Translations under genes and position numbers: made by a program | Notes under the pieces: generated by a model | Database searches by the model: none | The model's input: only the letters and a program-made list of their open reading frames with translations | What the model was told of the DNA's origin: nothing | DNA from: an uncultured Anaerolineae bacterium | Lineage (GTDB): Bacteria; Chloroflexota; Anaerolineae; Anaerolineales; Villigracilaceae | Length of the DNA: 64,000 nt | Assembly (NCBI GenBank): GCA_903846015.1 | Contig: CAIMZS010000205.1 | Span: 1 to 64,000 of the forward strand | Direction of reading: 5' to 3' | Shown: one piece after another, positions 29,601 to 39,814 of the stretch | How the letters are laid out: the number at the start of each line of letters is the position of its first letter | Position numbering within the stretch: the first letter of the stretch is position 1

Positions 29601-30884
29601 CGGCTTGAGAGCAATTCAGGTAAGACATCAGCCCTATCCACCCTTCAAAATGTGCATGTTCTGGTGGTCGACGATAATGCCACCAACCTGGAAATGCTGA
29701 ATACGCAGTTAGCATCCTGGGGAATGCGCACACAAGCTATGAAAAATAGTGGAGCTGCGCTTGAAGCCATGGCGACCGCCATGCAGCAGAACGACCCCAT
29801 CCAAATTGCCCTTGTGGATATGTACATGCCCGGGATAAACGGAGCAACTCTTGGACAGGCCATCAAGAATAACCCGAGCTTAAAAGACACCAAATTAGTA
29901 CTGCTGACTTCGTTGGGAGAGCGGGGCGATGCTAGAAAATTTGCCCAGATGGGCTTTGCGGGTTACCTGGTCAAACCTGTTCGACATGCAGACCTTTTCA
30001 ACGTGCTCGCCGCCGCGCTCACCAGCGACGAAAAACCTGCATCAATACTTCCGATCGTCACTCGTCACTCCGCCCGCGAAAATTTGAATGCGCGCATGGT
30101 AAACGGTGCGCGCATCCTGCTGGTGGAGGATAACATCACCAATCAACTGGTAGCGCTTGGCATCCTCAAAAGACTTGGCTATAAAGCTGATGTTGCTGCC
30201 AATGGCATTGAGGCACTCACCGCATTGGAAAACATCCCCTACGATCTAGTCTTCATGGATCTGCAGATGCCCGAAATGGACGGGCTGGAGGCCACGCGAC
30301 GCATCCGCGACCCACAATCTAGCGTCATCAATCATAATATTCCCATCATAGCCATGACCGCAAATGCCATGCAAGGTGACCGAGAACGCTGCTTGAAAGC
30401 GGGCATGAATGACTATCTCTCAAAACCAGTTAATCCACAAACATTGTCCGATGTTTTAAACCGTTGGCTTGCTGATGAAATAAATTCTCAAATAGATGAG
30501 GAAATCAATCCCGATTCTGTAGACAACACGCCAGGCGAACAGCCTCAAAATATATTCGATAAGGCCGGTTTGATGGAGCGCTTGATGGATGATGAAGAAC
30601 TGCTGCAGGTTGTCATCGAAGGATTTCTGAGTGATATCCCGCTTCAGATCCAGGCGTTAAAGGAATATTTGGAAAAAGGAGATGCCAATGGTGCAGAACG
30701 CCAGGCCCATACCATCAAGGGTGCATCTGCCAATATGGGCGGCGAGGCGCTGCGCACGGTTGCCCATGAGATAGAACAGGTCGCGAAATCTGGTGACCTG
30801 CCCGCCATTCAAAAACACATGGCTAAATTAAATCTGCAGTTTGATTATTTGCAAGAAGCGCTGAAAAAAGAGCTTAAGAACTAA
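26610..30884 (+). CDS. Hybrid histidine kinase: TM sensor, multiple PAS, HisKA/HATPase, two REC domains, Hpt
   Basis: 1424 aa; [80 protein letters not shown]-terminal [17 protein letters not shown] (Hpt). Confidence 0.95.
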   Translation: MRTSIKRWLTHPDFPGDEKKTRQAGLLNAITLTILLFLSLLIPAILIGGRTPTRTLIIDIFMIAAIIQLHRWLHQGKVALTGGALAIIGFIFITAVSISLGTIRTPSTGGYLIFVILAGVLFDRKGIVISTTASSLAVMGMILAENAGMLPQPDYSVTITQWMTYTILFGLAAGFTYQTNLITQKALAQAEKKIEAWERAETELHKLTQAVEQSPVSIVITDLDGIIEYVNPRFTQVTGYSFDEAIGTNPRILNTKLTPPETHRKLWETITAGKEWHGEFVNKKKDGSIYYESATIAPITDLNGNATHYLAVKEDITERKKIEEALSISQQAYRQLVEQVPEVIYTCELGGNWQYLGTNILALCGYSAQILINDPGLWMRIVHAEDRERLQIDIQSLAVGSVLNSEYRIQTLDRGLIWVRDHGIVNQGSQQDLQGASDGRKMIQGVLSEITQQKMAEAAMRESNDLLSAFMKHSPIYAYIKEVSPTESRTLKASENFQDITGIPSTEMVGKTMGEIFPAEFASKITAEDWEVVANGEILTLDEDLNGHHYTTIKFPFAQGSKNLLAGYTVDITERKKAETALRESETTFKSLFDDSPISLWEEDYSRVKQRLDDLRTQGIVDFDAYLSQHPEVVAECIALIRVKNVNKATLNLFGASKKDDLLKSLTDISPESAQELFRRELLQIASGATHLEMETINRTLDGRLITINLNWVAVPGYENDLSKIIVSLIDITEQKQAEAEIKESNRRLEESITRANTFAAQAEMANIAKSEFLANMSHEIRTPMNGVIGMTDLLLDTKLNEEQRNYAEIVRSSGEALLTLINDVLDFSKIEAGKMELEALDFNLLNLLDDFAASLAMRAHEKMLEFICAANPDVPSGLRGDPGRLRQILTNLVGNAIKFTSQGEVALHVFLLSESKHEVHLLFSIRDTGIGIPPDKIGLLFNKFTQADTSTTRQFGGSGLGLAISKQLVELMNGEIGVKSTMGHGSEFWFTVRLARRLESNSGKTSALSTLQNVHVLVVDDNATNLEMLNTQLASWGMRTQAMKNSGAALEAMATAMQQNDPIQIALVDMYMPGINGATLGQAIKNNPSLKDTKLVLLTSLGERGDARKFAQMGFAGYLVKPVRHADLFNVLAAALTSDEKPASILPIVTRHSARENLNARMVNGARILLVEDNITNQLVALGILKRLGYKADVAANGIEALTALENIPYDLVFMDLQMPEMDGLEATRRIRDPQSSVINHNIPIIAMTANAMQGDRERCLKAGMNDYLSKPVNPQTLSDVLNRWLADEINSQIDEEINPDSVDNTPGEQPQNIFDKAGLMERLMDDEELLQVVIEGFLSDIPLQIQALKEYLEKGDANGAERQAHTIKGASANMGGEALRTVAHEIEQVAKSGDLPAIQKHMAKLNLQFDYLQEALKKELKN

Positions 30885-30890
30885 AATACC

Positions 30891-30913
30891 ATCCCGTACT
30901 AGAACCGGGATCT
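30891..30913 (-). repeat. Dispersed CCCGGTTCTgCACGGG-type intergenic repeat unit
   Basis: Minus strand: gatcccggttctagtacgggatg; between the hybrid HK and response-regulator genes. Confidence 0.7.
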
Positions 30914-30931
30914 CGTTAAAGGACAAATACC

Positions 30932-31855
30932 ATGCGCATTCTGATTGCAGAAGATGACCTTACCGCCCGCACGATTTTGATTGGGCTCCTAAAAAAATGG
31001 AATTACGAACTGATTGTTGTTAAAGATGGGCAAGCAGCATGGGACGCTTTACAGCAGCCAGATGCGCCGCGATTGGTTATTATGGATTGGATGATGCCTG
31101 GGATGGATGGAAAGGATGTTATCCTGCACGTACGCGCCAGTGATATTGAGCCGCCCCCCTATATCATCTTGTTGACCGGCAAGGATCAAAGAAGTGATAT
31201 CCTTTCGGGTCTCGAGGCCGGTGCCAACGACTATATTAAAAAGCCTTTTGACCAGGTGGAGTTATTCGCCAGGATAAGGGCTGGAAAACGCTCCATCGAG
31301 CTTCAAGACAGCCTCTACGAAACCCAAAAAACCCTTGCGCATCTCGCCACTCATGATCCATTAACCGGCATTCTGAATCGGCGCGCCATCATTGAGCAAC
31401 TTTCCAAAGAATTGTCTCGAGAACGGCGGGGGGGGAGCAATCAGAGTTCACCGAGCTCGCTACGCTGCGCAATTGGCTTTTTTGATATTGACCTCTTTAA
31501 AAATATCAATGACCAGAAAGGGCACCAGATTGGCGATGAAGTTTTGAAAGGATTGGTAAACCTGATAGCAACCCAGTTACGGGTATATGATTCCTTTGGA
31601 CGTCTGGGTGGTGATGAATTTCTGGTAATTGCGCCAGAGATCAGTATCGAAAACTGCACACATCTCTTTAACAGGTTATCCACCACTATTTCCGAAGGGA
31701 AAATCATGACTTCAGTTGAGCCGGTGGGTGTTACTATCAGCCTTGGGGTTGCCCTGGCTGGACCCGACGAAGAAGCCGATAAATTTCTGGACAGAGCAGA
31801 TGTGGCTATGTACCAGGCCAAACGGGCTGGTGGTAATTGCGTGGTTTACGCCTGA
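30932..31855 (+). CDS. Response regulator diguanylate cyclase (REC-GGDEF, PleD-like)
   Basis: MRILIAEDDLTARTIL, VIMDWMMPGMDG, FGRLGGDEFLVIAPE. Confidence 0.95.
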   Translation: MRILIAEDDLTARTILIGLLKKWNYELIVVKDGQAAWDALQQPDAPRLVIMDWMMPGMDGKDVILHVRASDIEPPPYIILLTGKDQRSDILSGLEAGANDYIKKPFDQVELFARIRAGKRSIELQDSLYETQKTLAHLATHDPLTGILNRRAIIEQLSKELSRERRGGSNQSSPSSLRCAIGFFDIDLFKNINDQKGHQIGDEVLKGLVNLIATQLRVYDSFGRLGGDEFLVIAPEISIENCTHLFNRLSTTISEGKIMTSVEPVGVTISLGVALAGPDEEADKFLDRADVAMYQAKRAGGNCVVYA

Positions 31856-31970
31856 TAAATGCGGGCAGTGGATAGAACATCATTCAAATCAGTGTAATCT
31901 GCATGCTACTATCCGGCAAATTTAAGCTGGTGTTGGCATCCTGTTCACTGACGAACCAATCATCATAACA

Positions 31971-32009
31971 AAATTAAAAATCCGCCTCGCTCAGGCGGAT
32001 TTTTAATTT
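31971..32009. terminator. Bidirectional intrinsic terminator
   Basis: AAATTAAAAATCCGCCT-cgctc-AGGCGGATTTTTAATTT perfect stem between convergent genes. Confidence 0.92.
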
Positions 32010-32024
32010 ATATTGGTATCCCGT

Positions 32025-32393
32025 TCAGCAAGGTAATTCATCCGGTAGGATGGTGGTAACATCCGGTTTATTCGGGACGATACACAGGAATTCAAAAGTC
32101 TCATTGCCGGTATTCTGATACCAATGCGGCACGTTTTCGGGGATAAAAACCACATCTCCCTTTTTAACTTCAAAGACATCATTTGCGATACCAACACGCG
32201 CCTGGCCTGTCAAGACATACTGCTCATGCTCAACGGTGTTGGTATGGCGCGGCATACCACCGCCCGGCTCCATAATAAAGCGGCGCAAGGCAAAATTGGG
32301 AGCTTCCTGCGCTGAAATGAGTACCTGGCGGGTAGTTTTTACGCCGCTTGGAATCTGAACTACTTCTACATCCTGGCTGTGTTTGATCGCCAT
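32025..32393 (-). CDS. Cupin-domain protein
   Basis: RRFIMEPGGGMPRHTNTVEHEQYVLTGQARVGIAN..FEVKKGDVVFIPENVPHWYQN; start at MAIKHSQD with GGAGG 10 nt upstream. Confidence 0.9.
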   Translation of the reverse strand: MAIKHSQDVEVVQIPSGVKTTRQVLISAQEAPNFALRRFIMEPGGGMPRHTNTVEHEQYVLTGQARVGIANDVFEVKKGDVVFIPENVPHWYQNTGNETFEFLCIVPNKPDVTTILPDELPC

Positions 32394-32481
32394 ACCCTTT
32401 TCCTCCTCAGAATATTGATGAATATAGTCGCGGAAACTGCTCTGGATTGATTCCCATTTTATCAATTCCTGGATTGTCCGT

Positions 32482-33693
32482 CTACTGCTTTTCTCCTGGC
32501 GCGACAGCGCCATTTTGAACACGCCATAACGTGGAAGCTGCCGCAAAAGCGGATGTGAACAAATTGGCATCGGTAGTCGTCAGCAGCGCCTGCTCTGTTT
32601 CGGAAAGCGCCGACAAAAGGTCTGCGCGGCGTTCGGCATCCAGTTCAGCCATAACCTCATCAAGCAGAATCACCGGCCATTCACCAGTCTTCTCTTTCAT
32701 CCAGGCTACCTCGGCCAGCTTGATCGCCAACAGCGTAGTGCGCACCTGCCCGCGTGAACCGTAATCGCCCAGATCAACCCCGTTGGACAGGAAACGCATC
32801 TCATCACGGTGCGGCCCAATGGTGGTGACGCCGCGGTTGATCTCCTCGGAACGCAGCTTCTTGAGAGATTCGCTAAAACCGCGTTTGATGGTATCAAGAT
32901 CCAACCCGGAACGGTCGATCGGCACGTCCATACGCAAAGAAAACTGACCACTGGGGCGCGGCAACGGATCAAAAGCGGGGTCATAAGCCAGGCGTAAGAC
33001 CTCCTTACCGCGCGTTAGACTGAGATGGATGCGAGCGGCCAGGCGTTCCAGTTCCTGGATGGATTGAATGCGCCAGAACATAATTTGCGAGCCAGTCTGA
33101 GCCAGGTTGCCATCCCAAAAATCCAACTGTGATACATCCCCGCCTCGTTCAGAAAGCTGTTTTAACAGGGCGTTACGCTGGGTGATGGTCTGGCTGTAAT
33201 CACTCAACGCTCTGGCATAACCAGGTACAACCTGAGCCAACACCAGGTTCAGATAACGACGCCGGTCTTCAGGGCCACCCTCCAGTACTTGTGCCATCTG
33301 CGGGATAAACAAAGCAGCATTAAACTGGCCGATTACCTCACTGGTCGTACGCTTGACACCATCCAACAGGACTTCCTTGCGGGCACGCTGCCCCAATGGG
33401 CCAACAGCCTCCATGATGATGCGCACTTCAATGCGATGACTCTTGTGACCCCGTTCATATTCAGCCACAATACGGGCCACTGCCGGGTTTTCTCTGGCAA
33501 CGGCAAAATTGACCAACTGGCGGTCGGTATGGGTCTGGAAAGATGTGAAGGTTGCCAGGAAGTAGATCGCTTCCAGCAAGCTGGTCTTGCCCTGCGCATT
33601 GCTGCCCACCAGCAAAACAGCCCGCCGTGGAACATCGATGTCCAGGCGGGCGAAATTACGAAAATTGGTCAGTGATAGATGTTTTAGAAACAT
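32482..33693 (-). CDS. recF: DNA replication/repair protein RecF
   Basis: MFLKHLSLTNFRNFARLDID, VGSNAQGKTSLLEAIYFL Walker A, SRGQVRTTLLAIKLAE signature, PVILLDEVMAELDAERR. Confidence 0.95.
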   Translation of the reverse strand: MFLKHLSLTNFRNFARLDIDVPRRAVLLVGSNAQGKTSLLEAIYFLATFTSFQTHTDRQLVNFAVARENPAVARIVAEYERGHKSHRIEVRIIMEAVGPLGQRARKEVLLDGVKRTTSEVIGQFNAALFIPQMAQVLEGGPEDRRRYLNLVLAQVVPGYARALSDYSQTITQRNALLKQLSERGGDVSQLDFWDGNLAQTGSQIMFWRIQSIQELERLAARIHLSLTRGKEVLRLAYDPAFDPLPRPSGQFSLRMDVPIDRSGLDLDTIKRGFSESLKKLRSEEINRGVTTIGPHRDEMRFLSNGVDLGDYGSRGQVRTTLLAIKLAEVAWMKEKTGEWPVILLDEVMAELDAERRADLLSALSETEQALLTTTDANLFTSAFAAASTLWRVQNGAVAPGEKQ

Positions 33694-33732
33694 GAAAACC
33701 AGGTAGCAGCGACACCAGTCGCCGGGATGTTT

Positions 33733-34257
33733 TTAAACCGTATCTTCGATGGGACCGTCCGGCTTCCATATCCTGGAGGCCAGATCGGTAAAAAGAACAC
33801 CGCTCAAATGGTCGATCTCATGTTGGAAGATACGGGCGGTCCAGTCTTTAAGCTTGAGCGTGACCGGCTGTCCGTAACGCGTCTGAGCCTTGACGGTGAT
33901 GGCGATATGGCGTTCCACTTCACCCTGGAAACCGGGCACAGACAGGCAGCCTTCCGTACCATCTTCCACATCGGCTGACCTGCGCGTGATTTCTGGGTTA
34001 ACAATCGTATACAGCTTTTTCGGAGCTTTTTCGTCTTCTTCGCTTTCTTCGTCTGCTTCGGTTTCGTAGTATTCAACCACGATGACGCGCTCCAACACAC
34101 CCACCTGCGGCGCTGCCAACCCCACCCCGGGAGCCTGGCGCATGGTCTCTACCATATCATCGATCAGAGTCTGGAGTTTTTCGTCGAATTTAGTAACCGT
34201 CTTGGCCTTCTTGCGTAAAACCTGATCGGGGACAACAACAATTTCTCGTACGGTCAT
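33733..34257 (-). CDS. def: Peptide deformylase
   Basis: GVGLAAPQVGVLERVIVV, EGCLSVPGF, FQHEIDHLSGVLFTD; start reset to MTVREIVVVPDQ (upstream extension is repeat-derived). Confidence 0.95.
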   Translation of the reverse strand: MTVREIVVVPDQVLRKKAKTVTKFDEKLQTLIDDMVETMRQAPGVGLAAPQVGVLERVIVVEYYETEADEESEEDEKAPKKLYTIVNPEITRRSADVEDGTEGCLSVPGFQGEVERHIAITVKAQTRYGQPVTLKLKDWTARIFQHEIDHLSGVLFTDLASRIWKPDGPIEDTV

Positions 34258-34280
34258 CGCTACCTCTATAAATTTTTTCC

Positions 34281-34326
34281 ATGGTCCCGGTTTCTGCACG
34301 GGATGGTTCCGGTCTTTACACGGGGA
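34281..34326 (+). repeat. Two tandem dispersed-repeat units upstream of def
   Basis: atggtcccggtttctgcacgggatggttccggtctttacacggggat. Confidence 0.75.
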
Positions 34327-34353
34327 TACACCGGGTCAATTTGAAACCCGATT

Positions 34354-36018
34354 TTACTCTGGATTCGCAGGGTTGGAGCGCCTTTTTTCCTGTTCAATTT
34401 CCTCAATCGTGCGGTGATACACCTTAAGCCATTCAGACATACGCTCACGGTCAGAGGCAGCCTCACCCTCGCGTTTTTTCAATTGCCGGCCTTGCTGACG
34501 ACGAGTGATATCTTGTTGGACAGAAGGCGGGTCAGCCACATCTTGAAAATGGAACTGCGCGCCGCCAACCATGATATATACCGTTCCAAAATTCAGCAGC
34601 ATACCCAGGATACCGGTTCGTTTATACTCGGTACTGAGGATATTTTCAAGCGGTGCAGCCTTGCGATCTTCCGTTCCAAATGGTTTGCGCGTAACATCGA
34701 TGATCTGCTCAGAGGTTACCTGATAGATATCGTTCTTCCAATCCACGTATTCATACACCACAAATCCAAATAGCACCGCCATACCGAAAATCACAAACGT
34801 CAACACCCATGACGGTATGGCGGAACCAAACAACATCGGCCAAACGAAAATCAAAACCAGCAATGTCATGAACCCAAGCATGTAAAAGGCCGAATCGCGG
34901 AAGAAACCGTAGATATGCTTATGATAGGTGATGGTATTACCATCCTCAGTGCGCATGCGAAAAAGGTTTGCCCACCAGGCTGCCAGGGGTGATATTTTTT
35001 TAACGGATGCCTGTTTGGCGGGGGCAACTGGAACAGCTGTTGGTGGTGGCTCGGCCTTTTTGTAACCCAGCTTGGCGCGGATGGTCCGGCTCATGGTCTC
35101 TTCATCCGCTTTTTTGCCCCCTTCTTTGGCACGATTCCAGTATTCCTCGATCATCGCAGCAGCCTGCATCGGGTGGCGTACAAAATCCAGACGGATCTGG
35201 CCCGTAAATGTGCGCACAACCACGGTACCGTAATCCCAGCGACGGCCCCAGAAATCTATCTCAGTACTGACTGACAGGATTGTCGCCACGCCAGCCTCAA
35301 TGCGGCTGTCATACAATGCGATGACTTTTTCCAGCCAGATGACACGCTGATTGGTGACAATGTAATAGTCATTACCCCAATCAAGGTAACGCCAGAAGCC
35401 CCAAGCGCAGTCCGCAACCAGGAAAAAACCGCCAATCAGTCCAAACAGGGCGCTGTTAAACAAAAAAGCAAGCGCAAGCACCGAGAAAATCGGAATAAAA
35501 GCCAATGTGGGTGCCACCAATGCACGAAAAAGCAGGAACTGGTGTTTACGCGCCAGGAAATAGATGACCTCATTCTCAGCCAACCAATTAAAATGCAGCT
35601 CGCTCGCCAGCTTACGCGAATAAATCATAATATCAAAATTGTGGCGCAGGCTGGCAGTTTTCTTAAACAATTGGGCAAACGGAACGCGGAAGAGAATCAG
35701 GACAATTGTGTTGGGCTCGGCAATGACAGTGGCATTGTGAACTCGGCCTTTCAGCAGCCCTTGCTCACCGAAATAATCCCCTTTCACAAGCGAGGCCAGC
35801 TTGACTTGTCTATTCTTTACACGGCGGGAAATATTCACCCGCCCCTCAAAGATGATATACAAAGCATCAGCTTGAGTGCCCTCTTCAAAGACGGTATCAG
35901 CCTGAAAGTAGGTTTTTTCCTTCAGTTCAGCTGCTACCGAGGCCAGCTCAGCATCGCTCAGACCGCGAAAAAGATGCAGCTTTTTAAGAAACTCGATACG
36001 CACAAGATTATCAGGCAC
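34354..36018 (-). CDS. Membrane protein with N-terminal cyclic-nucleotide-binding domain and two bacterial PH-like domains
   Basis: LFRGLSDAELASVAAELKEKTYFQADTVFEEGTQADALYIIFEGRVNI (cNMP); YYIVTNQRVIWLEKV and IYQVTSEQIIDVTRKP (bPH2/DUF304-like) with TM pairs. Confidence 0.85.
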   Translation of the reverse strand: MPDNLVRIEFLKKLHLFRGLSDAELASVAAELKEKTYFQADTVFEEGTQADALYIIFEGRVNISRRVKNRQVKLASLVKGDYFGEQGLLKGRVHNATVIAEPNTIVLILFRVPFAQLFKKTASLRHNFDIMIYSRKLASELHFNWLAENEVIYFLARKHQFLLFRALVAPTLAFIPIFSVLALAFLFNSALFGLIGGFFLVADCAWGFWRYLDWGNDYYIVTNQRVIWLEKVIALYDSRIEAGVATILSVSTEIDFWGRRWDYGTVVVRTFTGQIRLDFVRHPMQAAAMIEEYWNRAKEGGKKADEETMSRTIRAKLGYKKAEPPPTAVPVAPAKQASVKKISPLAAWWANLFRMRTEDGNTITYHKHIYGFFRDSAFYMLGFMTLLVLIFVWPMLFGSAIPSWVLTFVIFGMAVLFGFVVYEYVDWKNDIYQVTSEQIIDVTRKPFGTEDRKAAPLENILSTEYKRTGILGMLLNFGTVYIMVGGAQFHFQDVADPPSVQQDITRRQQGRQLKKREGEAASDRERMSEWLKVYHRTIEEIEQEKRRSNPANPE

Positions 36019-36087
36019 TGCTTGATTCTACTGCCTTTTCATGGAAAGGGTAAAGCCAAACTCTGAATAAAATATTTAGAGGCCGTT

Positions 36088-36591
36088 CTATACCTCACGC
36101 ACAATGGCGCAACCATATGCAGGCGTTTCCTGTACCTGGGGGTAATGGCCATCCAACACTGCCAGCAATGCCTCCTGCACATAAAATCGCTCAGCCGTAC
36201 GTTTGCGAAAGGTGACATCATCCACCGCGCCCTGGTAACGTAAGATTCCATTTTGATCAATGACAAAGGCATGCGGGGTGGTCTGCGCCCCGAATAAATC
36301 CGCCAGTGCGCAGGCTTCATCGCGCAGCGCAAATGCCAGGCTGCGTTGATCCAAAGCAGTCTGGATCATTGCGCCTGATTCGTTCAGGTTCGAGGCCACC
36401 GGCAGAATCGCCACACGTCCGGAATAGTGAACCTGCAAAGCTGCCAGACTGCGATCTGCTCGTTCACTCCACGGACATTCAGCCGACCAGAAATTGAGAA
36501 CCACCACCCGACCCAGATAGTCTACCAGGGAATGTATTTGAGCGTTCGTATCAGACAGAGAAAATTCAGGCACCGCGACGTTAATCAGCAT
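36088..36591 (-). CDS. Thioredoxin-like / AhpC-TSA redoxin protein
   Basis: VPEFSLSDTNAQIHSLVDYLGRVVVLNFWSAECPWSERADRSL..TTPHAFVIDQNGILRYQGAVDD. Confidence 0.87.
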   Translation of the reverse strand: MLINVAVPEFSLSDTNAQIHSLVDYLGRVVVLNFWSAECPWSERADRSLAALQVHYSGRVAILPVASNLNESGAMIQTALDQRSLAFALRDEACALADLFGAQTTPHAFVIDQNGILRYQGAVDDVTFRKRTAERFYVQEALLAVLDGHYPQVQETPAYGCAIVREV

Positions 36592-36655
36592 ACCAGAATT
36601 ATAGCCGATGGTCACATCTGATGAAGCTCTGATGGCATGATAAAATCACAGTATT

Positions 36656-37657
36656 ATGAAAAAATGGCAATTCTGGCTCGGTGTGTTGATCAGTGTATTC
36701 TTTGTCTGGATTTCGCTGCGAGGGCTGCGGCTGGGTGAATTCTGGGACGTCGTCAAGGGTGCGAACTACTGGTGGATCATTCCCGGTATCGCAGTCTATT
36801 TCATTGCTGTTTGGGTACGCGCCTGGCGCTGGCATTATCTGCTCAAACCGATCAAGGAAATCCCCACCATCACCATGTTTCCAATCACCGCCATCGGCTA
36901 CATGGGCAACAATATCTACCCCGCCCGTGCCGGAGAAGTGCTGAGGGCAGTCATCCTGAAACGCCGCGAAGGTGTGGCCGTTTCGGCTTCACTGGCAACC
37001 ATCATCGTTGAGCGTATTTTTGACGGGGTGGTTATGCTGGCGTTCGTATTCATCAACCTGCCGGAACTCGCCAGGTTGACCAGCGCTTCCGGGTTTGTGG
37101 GCAACATCCAACAAGTGGCAATCTACGGCACAGCCGCCTTCATGGCGGCCCTGGTCATCTTCCTGTTGGCGGCTATGTTCCCAGCCGTGACCGCAAAAAT
37201 CGGGCAATGGTTCATCGATCGGGTATTGCCAACCCGGCTGCGCGAAAACGTAACCAGCATCATGCACAAGTTTTTAGATGGCCTGGCAGCGCTGCGTTCA
37301 CCACTCAATATCCTGATGGTATTTGTGACTTCGGTGATCATCTGGTTGTTTGAAACCCTGAAATACTGGTTCGTGATGCACGCTTTTGGTTTTTCGGTTT
37401 CCTTCTTTGCACTCATGCTGATGAACGGCATCGTCAACCTTGCCACCACCATTCCATCCGCACCAGGATATATCGGCACGTTTGACGCGCCAGGCATCGC
37501 AGTGTTGGGCGCTTATGGCATCAACCAGGCTACCGCCGCCGGCTATACGCTGACCCTGCATGCAGCGCTGTGGATCCCGATCACACTGTTAGGGGCGTTT
37601 TACCTGGCAAAAGAGGGCATAAAATGGAACGATACTCTGCGAACAGAAACGACTTAA
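36656..37657 (+). CDS. Lysylphosphatidylglycerol synthase TM-region / UPF0104 flippase-like protein
   Basis: GYMGNNIYPARAGEVLRAVIL, VERIFDGVVMLAFV, PSAPGYIGTFD. Confidence 0.9.
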   Translation: MKKWQFWLGVLISVFFVWISLRGLRLGEFWDVVKGANYWWIIPGIAVYFIAVWVRAWRWHYLLKPIKEIPTITMFPITAIGYMGNNIYPARAGEVLRAVILKRREGVAVSASLATIIVERIFDGVVMLAFVFINLPELARLTSASGFVGNIQQVAIYGTAAFMAALVIFLLAAMFPAVTAKIGQWFIDRVLPTRLRENVTSIMHKFLDGLAALRSPLNILMVFVTSVIIWLFETLKYWFVMHAFGFSVSFFALMLMNGIVNLATTIPSAPGYIGTFDAPGIAVLGAYGINQATAAGYTLTLHAALWIPITLLGAFYLAKEGIKWNDTLRTETT

Positions 37658-37693
37658 CCAGACAGGGTATACTTGCACAACATCTGGACGCGA

Positions 37694-37783
37694 ATGGTAC
37701 CCGGTTCTGCGATAGTGCCGGTTCTAGCACGGCCACGGGCATAGAATCATTTAATCGAATCCCGGACTAAAACCGGGATCCCG
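37694..37783 (+). repeat. Cluster of dispersed-repeat units upstream of a response regulator
   Basis: aatggtacccggttctgcgatagtgccggttctagcacggccacgggcat ... aatcccggactaaaaccgggatcccg. Confidence 0.75.
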
Positions 37784-37802
37784 AAAAGCAAAAGGTAACT
37801 CA

Positions 37803-38462
37803 ATGATGCAAAATGATAGCCTCCCACCAACAAAACTCAGGGTGCTCATTGCAGATGACTTTCAGGAAACCCGCCGAAGTATTCGATTGATGCTATCCAT
37901 GAATCCGGATGTCATCGTTGTCGCAATTGCCAAGGATGGAAGCGAGGCGGTTGAAATGGCCACGGAACACCATCCGGATATCCTGGTGATGGATATCAAC
38001 ATGCCCAAAATCAATGGGCTGACAGCTTATAAACGCATCAGCCAGATTTACCCAGGTACAGGCTGTGTGATCGTAACCGGCCAAAGAGAAACAGGCCCAC
38101 TGGACTGGGCCATTACGCTTGGCGTATATGAATATCTGCTAAAACCATTTACAATCGAAGAACTAAACAACGCGGTCAACCGGGTGGCGGCGCTGATGCT
38201 GGAGAACCGTCAGAAGTTTTTTGAAGAAAGCGAAAAGTTAAAAACAAACTCAGCGAACTTAAAAATACTCGCCGAAGAATATTCAAAAAACAGGCGCACC
38301 GATGACCAGGCGCTGGCCGTCTTTGAAAAGCTGGCCGAAAACCCGGAATGTGAGCTGCGCTGGCTGCGAACTCTGGCCATGCAGTACGTGATCCGGCAGG
38401 AGTGGAGCAAGCTAAAGGCCCTCAGCGCAAGATTGGAAAAACAGAACAACGAATCACGCTAA
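37803..38462 (+). CDS. Response regulator (CheY-like REC with helical C-terminal extension)
   Basis: LRVLIADDFQETRRSIRLML, DILVMDINMPKINGL, EYLLKPFTIEEL. Confidence 0.9.
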   Translation: MMQNDSLPPTKLRVLIADDFQETRRSIRLMLSMNPDVIVVAIAKDGSEAVEMATEHHPDILVMDINMPKINGLTAYKRISQIYPGTGCVIVTGQRETGPLDWAITLGVYEYLLKPFTIEELNNAVNRVAALMLENRQKFFEESEKLKTNSANLKILAEEYSKNRRTDDQALAVFEKLAENPECELRWLRTLAMQYVIRQEWSKLKALSARLEKQNNESR

Positions 38463-38499
38463 AACATTAATAAATGCTGCTTCTGGAAAGAGGAACGGA

Positions 38500-39801
38500 A
38501 TGAAAATTGCAATCATCGGCGCTGGTTACAGCGGCATGTCGGCCGCATGGGATCTGCGCAAGGCCGGTCACGAGGTCACCATCTACGAATCGGCTGATTA
38601 CGTAGGCGGGTTAGCCAGCGGTTTTAAAGAACCAGGCTGGAAATGGTCTGTGGAAAAGTTTTACCATCACTGGTTCGCCTCAGACAAACACATGCTGGGG
38701 ATTATCGCGGAATTGGGTCTGAGCGAAAAAGTGATCTTCCCGCGTCCATACACAGTTATGTACCATCAGGGCGAGTTCTATCCGCTCGATTCAATCGTCA
38801 AGGCCATCATGTTTCCCGGTTTGGGCTGGGGGATCAACAAGATCCGCTTCGGGTTGGTGGGTCTATTTCTGCGCCTGACAACCAACTGGAAGGAACTGGA
38901 AAAATACACCGTCGACGAATGGATGCGCAAATGGACAGGTGAGGCCGTCTATAAATTGATGTGGGAACCGCTCGTCATCGGCAAGTTTGGGGAAAAATAC
39001 TACAAGCAGGTCAACATGGCCTGGATGTGGGCGCGCCTGCACGCCCGCACCACGCGGCTGGGCACCTTCGAAGGCGGTTTTCAAGCCTTTGCCGACCAAT
39101 TTGCAGAAAAGCTAACCGCCTTAGGGGTGGAGATCAAGTTATCTACAGCGGTGACGCATATTGAAAAAAATGCAGACAGCGGGGAATTTGAACTAGCGAC
39201 CAGCGGCGGCAATGAAAAAGCCAGTAAGGTACTTGTGACACTTTCACCGGGCGCCGCCGCGAAGATGGTGCCGTCGCTCCCCAGGGAATACCTGGATGGA
39301 TTGTTAAAGTTGAAATCAATGGGCGCAGTGGTACTGACACTTTCGCTCAAACATCAGCTTTCACGCCAGGGTTACTACTGGTACAACATCCCCAAAAGCG
39401 CAGGTTTTCCGTTTCTGGCAGTGGTGGAGCACACCAATTATGTCTCGCCCGACAACTTTGGCGGGGAGCACATCGTCTATATTGGCGATTACCTGGAAGA
39501 ACAGCATGAACATTTCCGCATGACCAAGGAAGAGCTGCTGGAAAAGTTCGCACCCAGCCTCAAAAAGTTCAACCCGGATTTTGAATTGAGCTGGATCAAC
39601 AAAACCTGGCTGTACCGTACGGCCTACGCCCAACCGGTACCGCTGGTAAACCATTCAAAAAACATCCCATCCATCGAAACGCCTATCGCAGGGCTGTACT
39701 TTGCTTCCATGAGCCAGGTCTATCCCTGGGACCGTGGGACCAACTTCGCGGTAGAGATCGGGCGCAATGCAGCGGCATTGATGATGGGAAAGCAAAAATA
39801 A
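38500..39801 (+). CDS. FAD-dependent amine-oxidase/protoporphyrinogen-oxidase-like NAD(P)/FAD oxidoreductase
   Basis: MKIAIIGAGYSGMSAAWDLRKAGHEVTIYESADYVGGLASGF; C-terminal GLYFASMSQVYPWDRGTNFAVEIGR. Confidence 0.88.
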   Translation: MKIAIIGAGYSGMSAAWDLRKAGHEVTIYESADYVGGLASGFKEPGWKWSVEKFYHHWFASDKHMLGIIAELGLSEKVIFPRPYTVMYHQGEFYPLDSIVKAIMFPGLGWGINKIRFGLVGLFLRLTTNWKELEKYTVDEWMRKWTGEAVYKLMWEPLVIGKFGEKYYKQVNMAWMWARLHARTTRLGTFEGGFQAFADQFAEKLTALGVEIKLSTAVTHIEKNADSGEFELATSGGNEKASKVLVTLSPGAAAKMVPSLPREYLDGLLKLKSMGAVVLTLSLKHQLSRQGYYWYNIPKSAGFPFLAVVEHTNYVSPDNFGGEHIVYIGDYLEEQHEHFRMTKEELLEKFAPSLKKFNPDFELSWINKTWLYRTAYAQPVPLVNHSKNIPSIETPIAGLYFASMSQVYPWDRGTNFAVEIGRNAAALMMGKQK

Positions 39802-39814
39802 TCGAAAGGAAAAC

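Noticed and set aside
32394-32570. N-terminal extension of the cupin ORF overlapping recF
   Set aside because: Strong GGAGG precedes the internal ATG at 32393; the extension overlaps the recF 3' end and lacks cupin sequence.
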